From the NCBI RefSeq assembly GCF_036226365.1, contig NZ_CP108462.1, positions 5,268,501 to 5,332,500 on the forward strand: 64,000 nucleotides of DNA, read 5' to 3'. The translations under genes and the position numbers were made by a program. The notes below the pieces were generated by a model. That model was not told the DNA's origin and did no database searches. It saw nothing but the letters and a program-made list of their open reading frames with translations. Of this stretch, positions 1 to 7,625 are shown piece by piece (position 1 is the first letter of the stretch; every line of letters starts with the position of its first letter). This DNA is from Streptomyces sp. NBC_01262 (GTDB taxonomy: Bacteria > Actinomycetota > Actinomycetes > Streptomycetales > Streptomycetaceae).

Positions 1-1470
1 GACATAGTCCGCGACCGGCACGGCGGCGAGCCCGAGCGTCCAGGCGTCGGGCTGCGTACCGAGGCCGAGGAGGGTGAGGAAGCCGCCCCACGAGCCGCCG
101 GACAGCACCAGCTTCGCCGGGTCGGCCAGGCCGGACCCGACGGCCCATTCGCGGACGGCTGCGATGTCCTCCAGCTCGATGAGGCCGACGCGGTGCTTGA
201 GCGCGTCCGTCCACTCCCGGCCGTAGCCGGTCGAGCCGCGGTAGTTGACCCGTACGACCGCGAAGCCGTGGTCCAGCCAGGCGGCCGGGCCGGCCGCGAA
301 GGCGTCCGAGTCGTGCCACGTGGGACCGCCGTGGATCTCGAAGACGGTCGGGAACGGACCGTCGCCGTCCACCGGCTTCTGTACGAGGGCGTGCACCCGG
401 CCGCCGGGCCCCTCCACCCAGACATCCTCGACGGGGAGGGACGAGGGCGCCCGGAAGCCGGGGGCTTCGAGGACGGTCGCGCCGGTGGTGGACCGTACCT
501 CGGAGGGCTCGGCCGCCGAGGACCACAGGAATTCGACGGTCCCGTCGGGCCGGGCCGTGGCCCCGGACACCGACCCGGCGGGGGTCTGGAGTCTGCTGAG
601 GGCGCCGGTCGCCAGCTCGTAGCGGAAGATCTCGCTGCGCGCCTGGTAGGAGTGCACGACGAGCAGCGCGGAGCCGTCCGGATACCACTCCGCCGCGACA
701 TCCCCCGGCAGCTCGATCGCGAGCGCCGTCTCCTCGCCCGTCGCCACGTCCCACACCATCGGCTCCCAGCGCCCGCGCCGCTGGTGCGCCACCAGCAGGC
801 GCGTGTCACCCGCCACCGGCGCGAAGCCCAGGCACTCCAGCCCCAGCTCCTCCTGCCCGCCCCGGGTGTCGTCCAGCTCGGCCACCGCCGAGCCGTCCAG
901 CCGGACCACGCGCAGCGAGGAGTGCATCGCGTCGCCGTGCTCGGTGTGCTCGACGACGATCAGCGTCCCGTCCTCCGACAGGTCCCCGACCCCGCCCGAC
1001 TCCGCATGCCGGTAGATCTCCACCGGCTCCGCTTCGCCGGGCGGCACCACATGGATCGTCGTCCCGTCCTCATCCGTGGACCGGCCGACCACCGCCGTCC
1101 CGTCCTTCCCCAGCGCCAGCCCCGCCGGGTACGAGGCCTCCAGCCCCGGCGTCGCATCCTCGTCCGCACCCCCGCCGAACGGCTGCCGCACCCAGACCCC
1201 GAACTCGTCCCCGTCCGTGTCCCGGAACCACCACACCCACTCCCCGTCCGGCGACAGCGTCCCCTCCGACGTCCCGTTCGGCCGGTCCGTCACCTGCCGC
1301 TGCGCCCCGGTCTCCCGGTCCCAGGCGTACAGCTCGAACGTCCCCGTCGTGTTCGACACGAAGAGGCTGCGCTGCGGCGCGTCCTCCGCCCACTCGGGCA
1401 GTCCCACGCGCGGCGCCCGAAAGCGCTTCTCCCAATCCGGCATGCTGCTGCTGGCTTCGCTGCTGCTCAT
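1..1470 (-). CDS. S9 family prolyl oligopeptidase-like serine peptidase, C-terminus cut by window edge
   Basis: The gene reads leftward off the window, so only the first 490 residues are visible. Residues about 30-340 are WD/propeller-like repeats (SPDGEWVWW, SEDGTLIVV), and the alpha/beta-hydrolase domain begins near residue 355 (FEIHGGPTW, VNYRGSTGYG). The nucleophile motif GGSWGG places the catalytic Ser at about residue 460. The Asp and His of the triad must lie beyond position 1. Family members of this type run near 600 residues. I chose the ATG at 1470 because GGAGGG directly abuts it; the spacing is unusually short, and a second in-frame ATG at 1443 has no SD. It begins 7 bp after the stop of the DUF6191 gene, so the two probably form one transcript. 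The role is probably cytoplasmic acyl-peptide or oligopeptide hydrolysis. Confidence 0.93.
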   Translation of the reverse strand, partial: MSSSEASSSMPDWEKRFRAPRVGLPEWAEDAPQRSLFVSNTTGTFELYAWDRETGAQRQVTDRPNGTSEGTLSPDGEWVWWFRDTDGDEFGVWVRQPFGGGADEDATPGLEASYPAGLALGKDGTAVVGRSTDEDGTTIHVVPPGEAEPVEIYRHAESGGVGDLSEDGTLIVVEHTEHGDAMHSSLRVVRLDGSAVAELDDTRGGQEELGLECLGFAPVAGDTRLLVAHQRRGRWEPMVWDVATGEETALAIELPGDVAAEWYPDGSALLVVHSYQARSEIFRYELATGALSRLQTPAGSVSGATARPDGTVEFLWSSAAEPSEVRSTTGATVLEAPGFRAPSSLPVEDVWVEGPGGRVHALVQKPVDGDGPFPTVFEIHGGPTWHDSDAFAAGPAAWLDHGFAVVRVNYRGSTGYGREWTDALKHRVGLIELEDIAAVREWAVGSGLADPAKLVLSGGSWGGFLTLLGLGTQPDAWTLGLAAVPVADYV

Positions 1471-1477
1471 CCCTCCA

Positions 1478-1846
1478 TCAAACCTGATCGCGACCGCGCC
1501 CGGAGACCCGATCCCGATCCCGATCCCGACCCTGGGCCTGGGCCCCGACCCGGATCACCGCCGTCCCCGCCGCCAGGTCCACCCGCGTACGCGGCGGCGC
1601 CCCGTCACCCTCGTCGTCCCGCAGCACCAGGGTCACCCTGCGCTGCTCCAGCTCGCTCTGCTTCCCCGGCGAGAAGCTCGCGTGCAACTGCTCAAAGCCG
1701 GTCGCCGATATCTGCCCCTGCCGCGCGCTCCCGCGCCACGGCAGCATCCCGGCCCGCCCGGCCCTCAGCATCAGCTGATCGACGAACGCGGTGGCCGTCA
1801 GCAGCAGAACCAGCCCCGGCAGCGTCATGAACACGATGAATCCCAT
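1478..1846 (-). CDS. Small membrane-anchored DUF6191-type protein
   Basis: This 122-residue protein starts with a hydrophobic helix (FIVFMTLPGLVLLLTATAF, residues about 4-22). A conserved segment follows (LPWRGSARQGQISATGFEQ, FSPGKQSELEQRR) that I recognise as the Streptomyces DUF6191 family of unknown function. The C-terminus is a charged Arg/Asp run made by a short GATCCC DNA repeat at about 1505-1530, probably a recent expansion. Its stop sits 7 bp before the S9 peptidase start, and the two are likely co-transcribed. Topology suggests a single-pass membrane protein with a cytoplasmic tail. Function unknown. Confidence 0.75.
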   Translation of the reverse strand: MGFIVFMTLPGLVLLLTATAFVDQLMLRAGRAGMLPWRGSARQGQISATGFEQLHASFSPGKQSELEQRRVTLVLRDDEGDGAPPRTRVDLAAGTAVIRVGAQAQGRDRDRDRVSGRGRDQV

Positions 1847-2087
1847 GCGGCCAGCTTCCCCCGCGGTCTCCCCGTCGCGCAGCCCGCCGGCTGCGATTGA
1901 GGACGGAACCGGCCGCCGGACAGACCCGGCGAACCATCGGCACCGTCAGGCCGACCTCAATGCGCAGCGCCGCGTGTGGCAGCCCCGCCAGCCCCTCCCG
2001 CGTACGCGGGAACTCGTCCCCCGCCGCCCACGGCAGCAGCCCCCAGCCCTCCTCGTCGTCCCGTTCACGGACCGTCGCAAGTGTCAT
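1692..2087 (-). CDS. Possible small hypothetical protein; 3' part probably not genuine
   Basis: An open frame of 131 codons begins at ATG 2087 behind GAGGGC. Only its first 55-60 residues (RERDDEEGWGLLPW, GLPHAALRIEVGLTV) look protein-like. The rest reads through an intergenic repeat (1880-1904) and then into the DUF6191 gene in another frame, giving Arg/Ala-rich shadow sequence. Either a short real gene lost its stop when the repeat arrived, or the frame is fortuitous. I do not recognise a family. Confidence 0.3.
   Translation of the reverse strand: MTLATVRERDDEEGWGLLPWAAGDEFPRTREGLAGLPHAALRIEVGLTVPMVRRVCPAAGSVLNRSRRAARRGDRGGSWPHGIHRVHDAAGAGSAADGHRVRRSADAEGRAGRDAAVARERAAGADIGDRL
1880..1904 (+). 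repeat. Copy 1 of a dispersed CAGCCCGTCCGGC...TTGAGGAC intergenic repeat
   Basis: This is a divergent copy (CAGCCCGCCGG then CTGCGATTGAGGAC) of the element found at 25116-25138 and 26944-26966. It is in the same orientation as the others although the genes here run on the minus strand. Confidence 0.6.
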
Positions 2088-2097
2088 GCCCTCGACC

Positions 2098-2610
2098 CTA
2101 GGCAGCGAAGACGCCCATGACCTGCCCGATTGTCCCGTCGAGGCTGCTCTCCGCCCCGATCACCCGCTCAATGCCCCCGGCCAGCAGATCCTGCGGCCGG
2201 TACCACTCCCGCAGCTCCCGCTCCCCGTACTCCGCCGCCTGCGGCTTGCCCGCATGGCGGCGCAGCGTCTCCTCGAACGGCACGTCGAGGTAGTAGAAGC
2301 GGCTCTGCCCCCGGTGGTCCTCCCGCAGCCCCCGCAGCATGTCCCCGTACCGGTCCGCGTACAGAATCCCCTCGACGACCACGTGGTATCCCGCGTCGAG
2401 CGCATACCGCGCCACCGCGTCGATCAGCCCGATGTTCGCCCCGCCCGGCACATCCCGCTCCCGCAGAATCGCCCGGCGCACATTGTCCTGGCCCACCACA
2501 GCCAGACCCCGCCCGTACCGGTCCCGTACCCCCTGGGCCACCGCGCTCTTGCCGGAGGCCGAGTTTCCGCGCAGCACGATGAGCCGTGTCGTGCCCGATC
2601 CCACTCTCAT
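2098..2610 (-). CDS. P-loop kinase of the AAA/zeta-toxin/phosphotransferase type
   Basis: This 170-residue protein has a clear Walker A, GNSASGKS (residues 15-22), followed by VVGQDNVRRAIL and VVVEGILYADRYGDML. That pattern fits small nucleotide-binding kinases of the zeta-toxin / chloramphenicol-phosphotransferase type. A RYYLDVPFEETLRRH-like segment and a LID-like WYRPQDLL segment follow. The substrate cannot be told from sequence. I see no antitoxin-like partner, so a toxin role is not supported. The ATG at 2610 has only a weak GGCGGA upstream. Confidence 0.8.
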   Translation of the reverse strand: MRVGSGTTRLIVLRGNSASGKSAVAQGVRDRYGRGLAVVGQDNVRRAILRERDVPGGANIGLIDAVARYALDAGYHVVVEGILYADRYGDMLRGLREDHRGQSRFYYLDVPFEETLRRHAGKPQAAEYGERELREWYRPQDLLAGGIERVIGAESSLDGTIGQVMGVFAA

Positions 2611-2640
2611 TCCGCCAAAACTAATCCAGCCCTGCCTTGC

Positions 2641-2874
2641 TCAAGGCGCCCACTTGTACTTCCCGCCCCCGACCCACCGCACCATTTCCGGGTCGTCCAG
2701 ATCCACATGGGCCAGCCCCGCCGCATGCGCAAGCCGGAAAACGTCCACCATGTCGCGGGCTACGCCCACCGTCACCCCGTCGATCTGGATCACCCGAAAC
2801 GGCGGGTCGCCGTCCGCGACGGGCGAGACGACGATGTGCGACGACGTGAAGGACGGGGAACCACTCTCGGTCAT
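2641..2874 (-). CDS. Small conserved Streptomyces hypothetical protein
   Basis: The frame is open to 2997, but the conserved part starts at ATG 2874 (MTESGSPSF), giving 77 residues. The segment FRVIQIDGVTVGVARDMVDV and the ending WVGGGKYKWAP recur, as I remember, in Streptomyces hypothetical proteins. It is acidic and has no membrane segment. It lies 52 bp downstream of the winged-helix gene on the same strand and may be co-transcribed with it. Function unknown. Confidence 0.65.
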   Translation of the reverse strand: MTESGSPSFTSSHIVVSPVADGDPPFRVIQIDGVTVGVARDMVDVFRLAHAAGLAHVDLDDPEMVRWVGGGKYKWAP

Positions 2875-2926
2875 ACGTCCACGATGCGCCCAGCGCGGCG
2901 CGAACGCACGCCAGGCGCCAGGCCGC

Positions 2927-3754
2927 TCAGCAGACCGCGCGTAGCGGTTCGCTGCGGCAGTCCCGGCAGCGGCCGGGTTCCGCCGCCCGGAAGGCACGTT
3001 CGCAGCCGCCGCAGTTCTGCATGGGCACGACGGGTGGGCGTGGGGCGGGGCGCGGGGCGGCGGGTACGGGCAGGGGGGTTTCCTGGAGCCGGAAGGCGAG
3101 GATGCGGGCCGGGCGGGCCAGCAGGCGTGGTGGGAGGCCGACGGTGAGCAGATCGGTGATCTGCGCGGGCCCTACCCCTGCTGCAAGCCACTGCGTGACG
3201 GCCGGGGCGAGCTGGGTGATGTCCCGGCGGGACAGGATCAGCCGGGGGTCGACGATGCGCAGGGAGGCAAGGATGACGGCCGCTTGCGGATCGGCCTCGA
3301 CGGCCACGGGCGCGGGCGGCGGCAGCGGGGCCTCGACCGCCTCAGGCAGACGGGGACGCGGCGGCGGTGTCGGCCGTTTCGGCGGCCTCGGGCTGTCCGC
3401 GGTCCCCGGCGGTACGTCGTGGAACAAGGTGCGGGTCCGGATGTGGCCGCCGGGCCCGCGCTCGCGGCGTCGCTCCAGGTAGCCCGCGATCTCCAGGTCC
3501 CTGAGCGCCCGGGAGATCAGGATCTCGCCCTCGGTGAAGTGCGCGCACAGCGCGGCGATGCTCACGGGCGCGCCGTCCGGCAGCGAGAGGATGTACGTCG
3601 CGACGCCGACCGTGACCGCGCTGCCGCGCCGCTGCGCGAGGGCGTTGGCGATCACCGTGAAATCGGCGGTGAGGCGGGTGCGTACGTGGATCACACCGGA
3701 GGTCGGAGCTCCGGCGTCGGCGCGCAGGCGCGCGTTAGACTGCGATTCAGCCAT
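2927..3754 (-). CDS. Winged-helix DNA-binding protein with C-terminal zinc ribbon
   Basis: Residues about 20-110 form a MarR/GntR-like winged helix (ANALAQRRGSAVTVGVATYI, ILISRALRDLEIAGYLERRR). A Pro-rich linker (about 115-150) and a second helical domain (about 155-225) follow. The end is a zinc-ribbon-like motif with Cys at 248, 251, 263 and 266. This architecture is frequent in Streptomyces and is annotated only as a helix-turn-helix protein. It is probably a transcriptional regulator, perhaps metal-binding; its targets are unknown. Confidence 0.85.
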   Translation of the reverse strand: MAESQSNARLRADAGAPTSGVIHVRTRLTADFTVIANALAQRRGSAVTVGVATYILSLPDGAPVSIAALCAHFTEGEILISRALRDLEIAGYLERRRERGPGGHIRTRTLFHDVPPGTADSPRPPKRPTPPPRPRLPEAVEAPLPPPAPVAVEADPQAAVILASLRIVDPRLILSRRDITQLAPAVTQWLAAGVGPAQITDLLTVGLPPRLLARPARILAFRLQETPLPVPAAPRPAPRPPVVPMQNCGGCERAFRAAEPGRCRDCRSEPLRAVC

Positions 3755-3784
3755 TGGGAAGGGTCGGCTCTTCCTAAGCGGTCA

Positions 3785-3819
3785 GGCCCTCGCCCGGGAT
3801 TGCCGTCCCGGCGGGGGCC
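3785..3819. other. GC-rich hairpin in the 3755-4037 intergenic gap
   Basis: The arms GCCCTCGCCCGGGAT and GTCCCGGCGGGGGC form a near-perfect stem about 30 bp upstream of the winged-helix gene start. On the plus strand it is followed by a moderately T-rich TCTTCGTTGTGTGG. It could be a terminator for leftward transcription from the DUF397 gene or an attenuator in the 5' leader. The rest of the gap shows no gene. Confidence 0.4.
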
Positions 3820-4037
3820 GTCTTCGTTGTGTGGTTGTCGACGCGAACGTAACCGTCCGCATCCCGCCCCCGCAACCCAGTCACCCGCACGGGTGACGTG
3901 GGAGGAGGGAGGGTGGGTCGGTAGTTCTTTCTCTTGGTTCTTTACGGAGTCGCGTGGCCCGCCGGACCCTCGCGGGCAAGGATCCGGCGGCCCGGGAAGA
4001 CGGACCGCGACCGGACCGCGACCGGATCCCGGCCGGC

Positions 4038-4259
4038 TCAGATCCGGTGCCGGCCGGCCTTCAACTCGCCTACGAACGCGGTCCAGGAGGCCGCCGCGAA
4101 GGCCAGCACGGGACCCTGCGGGTCCTTGCTGTCACGTACGGGGACGAGGCCGGGAGACCCGTCCGCCGCCACCTCCACGCAGTCGCCGCCCTCCTGATTG
4201 CTGTAGCTGCTCTTGCGCCAAGCGGCGCCGTTCGGATCGGGACGGGACACTCGCTCCAC
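4038..4259 (-). CDS. DUF397 small acidic regulator-associated protein
   Basis: This 73-residue protein has the diagnostic DUF397 pattern: AAWRKSSYSNQEGGDCVEVA near the N-terminus, then VPVRDSKDPQGPVLAF and SWTAFV. Proteins of this family sit next to WhiJ-like XRE regulators in Streptomyces and, in characterised cases, modulate them during development and antibiotic production. The GTG at 4259 is preceded by GGAGGG at 8-bp spacing. The start lies inside the 3' part of the XRE gene (128 bp overlap), which points to translational coupling. Confidence 0.93.
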   Translation of the reverse strand: MERVSRPDPNGAAWRKSSYSNQEGGDCVEVAADGSPGLVPVRDSKDPQGPVLAFAAASWTAFVGELKAGRHRI

Positions 4260-5079
4260 GGTGGTTGCCCTCCATCACGGATCGGATCATGCCGAGCGAC
4301 ATGAGCGGGGGCAGTGCTGCCGCCCGCAGCCGATCGTAAGTCACCGCGAAGCTCCTCACCTCGGCCGGATCCTCGATGAGTTGGCCGTAGTGCGCGCCTT
4401 CCGTGTAGGCGACTTCCGCGCCCTCGGGGAGCGTCAGCAGCGTCAGGGATCCGCCCATCACATCGTGCTCGCCCTGGTCGAACGGGAGTACCTGCACCGT
4501 GATGTGGGGCTCTGCGGCGGCCTCCAGCAGCCGGGTCAACTGCCGCCGCATCACCGGCCGTCCGCCGATCGGGCGTTGCAACACGGCCTCGTCCAGGACA
4601 ACCCACAGGTCCGGCCGGTCGGACGAGCGCAGACGTGCCTGCCGTCCCATTCGGGCCGTGAGCCGCTCCTCCAGTTGCGCGTCGCTTCTCAGCGTCCGGC
4701 CGACGCTCAGCAGGGCCCTCGCGTACTCCTCGGTCTGCAACAGACCGGGCACCACATGGGCCACGTACTGTGCGACAGCCACCGCCCGCTCCGAGTGCGC
4801 CATGAACGCCCGCGACCAGTCCGGGAACCCCTCCCGGTACACGTACGCCCACAGGTCGACCAGCAGGTCGTCCGCCCCGAGGGCGGCGTCGAGGGCGCGC
4901 GCCAGCTCCAGCGTCGGTCTCGCCCCGGACGCCCGCTCGACCTGGGTGATGCGGGTGCTCACCACGTGTGTCTTCTCGCCCAGTTCGGCCTGGGTCAGCC
5001 CGGCCGCCGTACGGAGTCTGCGGACCCGTGAGCCGAACAGCGCCGCCATGGACTCGCTGGGGTCGATTTCCTTGGCCAA
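4132..5079 (-). CDS. WhiJ-like XRE family regulator with DUF5753 domain
   Basis: This 315-residue protein has an N-terminal XRE helix-turn-helix (residues about 14-66, LRTAAGLTQAELGEKTHV) and a DUF5753 domain (about 90-270, VPGLLQTEEYARALL, LDEAVLQRPIGG, QVLPFDQGEH). Family members usually stop soon after a motif like MIRSVME. Here about 45 extra basic residues, rich in Arg and Gly, overlap the DUF397 gene in another frame, as if the normal stop has been lost. With the DUF397 gene and the divergent HATPase it makes a WhiJ/AbaA-type regulatory trio. Confidence 0.93.
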   Translation of the reverse strand: MAKEIDPSESMAALFGSRVRRLRTAAGLTQAELGEKTHVVSTRITQVERASGARPTLELARALDAALGADDLLVDLWAYVYREGFPDWSRAFMAHSERAVAVAQYVAHVVPGLLQTEEYARALLSVGRTLRSDAQLEERLTARMGRQARLRSSDRPDLWVVLDEAVLQRPIGGRPVMRRQLTRLLEAAAEPHITVQVLPFDQGEHDVMGGSLTLLTLPEGAEVAYTEGAHYGQLIEDPAEVRSFAVTYDRLRAAALPPLMSLGMIRSVMEGNHRGASVPSRSERRRLAQEQLQQSGGRRLRGGGGGRVSRPRPRT

Positions 5080-5215
5080 TGCGTCACTTCCGTTCCTTAC
5101 GGACTGAAAAGTAAGGCTGCGTCACCTTTTGAGCCTAGGTCCGCGGGACGACTCTTGAGTACGGAATGTGATGACTCCATGACTCCATGACTCGACGACA
5201 GAGACGGACGGATCC

Positions 5216-5653
5216 GTGCACCCGGAGCAGAGCGCCCAGTTCACCTCCTCACCCCGAGGCGCGCGACGCGCCCGGCACTTCGCCGTACGGTGCATGGGCG
5301 AGTGGGGATATCCGCCGCCGTCCGAGACGTCGTGCACCGTCGCCCTGCTGGTCGGCGAGCTGACCGCCAACGCCGTACACCACGGCAACGTCCCGGGGCG
5401 GGACTTCCGGCTCCGGCTCAGCCTGGACGAAGCGCCGGGCGTGATCCGTATCGAGGTCGCGGACGCCTCCGCGCACCGGCCACCCGTCACCCCGCCCCCG
5501 CCGCCCCCACCCGACGCCGAGTCGGGCCGCGGGCTGCTCCTGGTGGACATCCTGGCCGTGCGCTGGGGCTCGGCTCCTCGTGATCACCTCGGCAAGACGG
5601 TCTGGGCGGAGGTGCTTCCGTCTTCACTCGATAAAGACCGCCTTGATCTGTAA
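5216..5653 (+). CDS. RsbW-like HATPase (anti-sigma type ATP-binding protein)
   Basis: This 145-residue protein shows the GHKL fold boxes: N-box ELTANAVHHGN, G1-like EVADASAHRPP and G2 GRGLLLVDILAVRWG. Such stand-alone HATPases are abundant in Streptomyces and often accompany WhiJ-like XRE/DUF397 pairs, as here, divergently. The Pro-rich insert (about 87-97) between G1 and G2 is typical of the actinobacterial subgroup. The only plausible start is GTG 5216: the three ATGACTCC repeats upstream (5171-5190) are out of frame or run into a stop. No strong SD is visible. Confidence 0.88.
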   Translation: MHPEQSAQFTSSPRGARRARHFAVRCMGEWGYPPPSETSCTVALLVGELTANAVHHGNVPGRDFRLRLSLDEAPGVIRIEVADASAHRPPVTPPPPPPPDAESGRGLLLVDILAVRWGSAPRDHLGKTVWAEVLPSSLDKDRLDL

Positions 5654-5683
5654 ATATCATTTTCTCCGGTAACTGCGTTCGAC

Positions 5684-5713
5684 AGCTCCAGCTCCAGCTC
5701 CAACTTCAGCTCC
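5684..5713 (+). repeat. Short AGCTCC tandem repeat in the leader of the surface-protein gene
   Basis: Three exact AGCTCC units plus degenerate ones lie just upstream of the SD (AAAGGAA) of the gene at 5731. It is a microsatellite that could vary in length. Confidence 0.6.
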
Positions 5714-5730
5714 ACAAAGGAACTCCCGCC

Positions 5731-6432
5731 ATGCGCACCGCCCGAGCGATCCCGCTCCTCGCCCTCGCGGCCGTCGCGACCATCTCGGCGTCGCACCCGT
5801 CCCGCGCGGACACGATGTACCTCTACGACACCGACCTGGGCAAGCGTCGCGGCAACGACGCCACGGTCTGTCACTTCTCCTTCGTGGCCGAGAACTTCGA
5901 GGCCGGCCAGCAGGCAACATGGTGGGTCGAGAACGCCTCGGGCACGGACGCGCTGCGCGGCGTGCTCACCATGGACTCGACGGGCGCCGCGGTCACCGGG
6001 GCGATCTCGCTGTCGAACGGCACGTACAAGCTCTTCTGGGAGACCGGCGCGGACGGAGCGAAGCGCTTCACGGTCAACTGCGCGCAGGCATCGCCCGCCT
6101 CGGCCTCGGCCTCCGCCTCCGCGTCCGCGTCGCCGTCGGCCGAGACGACCGCCCCGGCATCGCGGTCCGCGTCCGCGTCCGCAGCGCAGAGCGCCGAGCC
6201 CAGCGGGACGCCGTCCCGCCGTAAGGCAACCGCATCGGGCACCCCGGGCGCGACGGCGACCCCGGCCCCCACCGGCAGCAGCCACGTACAGGACGGGCTG
6301 TCCCTCGGCTCGGGATCGGGGTCGGGGTCGTCGATGGCCGGCGCCGGCCTGCTCGCCGTCGGCGGTCTGCTGGCCGTCGCCTGTCTGGTCGTGAGCGAGG
6401 TGCTGCTGCGCAGGAGCTGGCGCCGCCGCTGA
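5731..6432 (+). CDS. Secreted, membrane-anchored Ala/Ser-rich surface protein
   Basis: This 233-residue protein begins with a Sec signal peptide (MRTARAIPLLALAAVATISA, cleavage near residue 26 after SRA). A globular region (about 27-125) with two Cys residues (VCHFSF, VNCAQ) may form a disulfide. A Ser/Ala/Pro/Thr-rich stalk (about 126-200) follows, then one transmembrane helix (about 207-227) and a basic tail (RRSWRRR). This is a sortase-substrate-like layout, but I see no LPXTG, so the helix itself probably anchors it. The ligand or function is unknown. Confidence 0.82.
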   Translation: MRTARAIPLLALAAVATISASHPSRADTMYLYDTDLGKRRGNDATVCHFSFVAENFEAGQQATWWVENASGTDALRGVLTMDSTGAAVTGAISLSNGTYKLFWETGADGAKRFTVNCAQASPASASASASASASPSAETTAPASRSASASAAQSAEPSGTPSRRKATASGTPGATATPAPTGSSHVQDGLSLGSGSGSGSSMAGAGLLAVGGLLAVACLVVSEVLLRRSWRRR

Positions 6433-6438
6433 CCTATC

Positions 6439-7620
6439 GTGTCGGACGTGACACATTCCCCCGCAGCCGGCGCACCTGTGATCACGAGCGACGAGCCCGG
6501 CTCGTTCGCCTGGACCGTCCTCGCCAAGCGGCACCCCGCCCTCATCCAACAGGTCCGCGATGCCGTCCCCTACCCGCCGCAACAGCAGCGGGCCCTTGAC
6601 GCGCTACTCGCCGAGACCGCCCACGGCGTGATCGAACCCCTCCCCGCCGAGGCCCACGACCACGCACGCTGGGCAGCCTGGAGCGCGCAGTACGTCGGCC
6701 GTTCCTGGTTCGAGGTGCCCTTCCTCTGGGCCGAGAGCTACTTCTACCGCAAGCTCCTCGAAGCCGTCCGCTACTTCGAGCCCGGCCCCTGGCAAGGCAT
6801 CGACCCCTTCGCCTCCTTCAAGCGCGCCGAACTCCGCGACGCGACCGTTGAAGAGGAACTGGCCGCCCTCGACGACCTGTCAAAGCTCCCGCCCGAAGCC
6901 CAGGACCAAGCCCTCCTCACCGGCGCCCTGTGGGGCAACCGCGCCGACCTCGGCTTCCGCATCTCCTCCGCCGACCCCACGGACCTGGGCCGCCACCTCA
7001 TCGCCGACGACAGCGACCAGCTCTGGAGCCACCTGGCGGACTCCCCATCGCCCACCGTCTACCTACTGGCGGACAACGCCGGCCGCGAACTCATCCCCGA
7101 CCTGATCCTCATCGACCACCTCCTGCACACCGGCCGAGCCGACCAGGCCGTACTGCACGTCAAGCCCTACCCGTACTACGTATCCGACGCCACGACGACG
7201 GACGTCATCGACTGCGTGCACCGCATCAGCGAATCCCCCGGCCAAGCAGGTCTGATCGGCCCCAGCCTCTTCGACGCCCTCTCCAACGGCCGCCTCTCCG
7301 TACGCAGCCACCCCTTCTCCTGCGCACCGCTGCCCTACGCCGACATGCCCGACGACCTGCGCACCGACCTCGCCCGCGCCACCGTCACCATCTCCAAGGG
7401 CGACCTCAACTACCGCCGCCTCGTCGGCGACCGCCTCCGCCCCGCCACGACCCCCTTCGCCGACCCGACCTCCTACTTCCCCAGCCCCCTCCTCGCCCTG
7501 CGCACCCTCAAATCCGACATCGCCATCGGCCTCGAACCCTCCACCCTCGCCGCCCTCGAAGCCACCGGCGCCCCCTGGCGGACCAGCGGCACCCACGCCG
7601 TGATCCAGTTCCGTCCCTGA
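6439..7620 (+). CDS. ARMT1/DUF89-family damage-control phosphatase-like protein
   Basis: This 393-residue protein carries hallmarks of the DUF89/ARMT1 metal-dependent phosphatase family: LLTGALWGNRADLGFRIS, YLLADNAGRELIPDLILIDH (metal-binding Asp/Asn region) and ISKGDLNYRRLVGDR. Family members remove damaged phosphometabolites; the human ARMT1 protein was also reported as a carboxyl methyltransferase. The start GTG 6439 follows the previous stop by 6 bp without an SD, so translation may depend on coupling to the surface-protein gene. Cytoplasmic; substrate unknown. Confidence 0.87.
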   Translation: MSDVTHSPAAGAPVITSDEPGSFAWTVLAKRHPALIQQVRDAVPYPPQQQRALDALLAETAHGVIEPLPAEAHDHARWAAWSAQYVGRSWFEVPFLWAESYFYRKLLEAVRYFEPGPWQGIDPFASFKRAELRDATVEEELAALDDLSKLPPEAQDQALLTGALWGNRADLGFRISSADPTDLGRHLIADDSDQLWSHLADSPSPTVYLLADNAGRELIPDLILIDHLLHTGRADQAVLHVKPYPYYVSDATTTDVIDCVHRISESPGQAGLIGPSLFDALSNGRLSVRSHPFSCAPLPYADMPDDLRTDLARATVTISKGDLNYRRLVGDRLRPATTPFADPTSYFPSPLLALRTLKSDIAIGLEPSTLAALEATGAPWRTSGTHAVIQFRP

Positions 7621-7625
7621 CCGAA

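Noticed and set aside
1505..1530. Short GATCCC repeats as a CRISPR or regulatory array
   Set aside because: Only about three to four 6-bp units at the 3' end of the DUF6191 gene; no spacers. No CRISPR-like array appears anywhere in the window.
2098..2610. Zeta-toxin of a toxin-antitoxin pair
   Set aside because: Only the general P-loop kinase pattern is present and there is no small antitoxin gene next to it.
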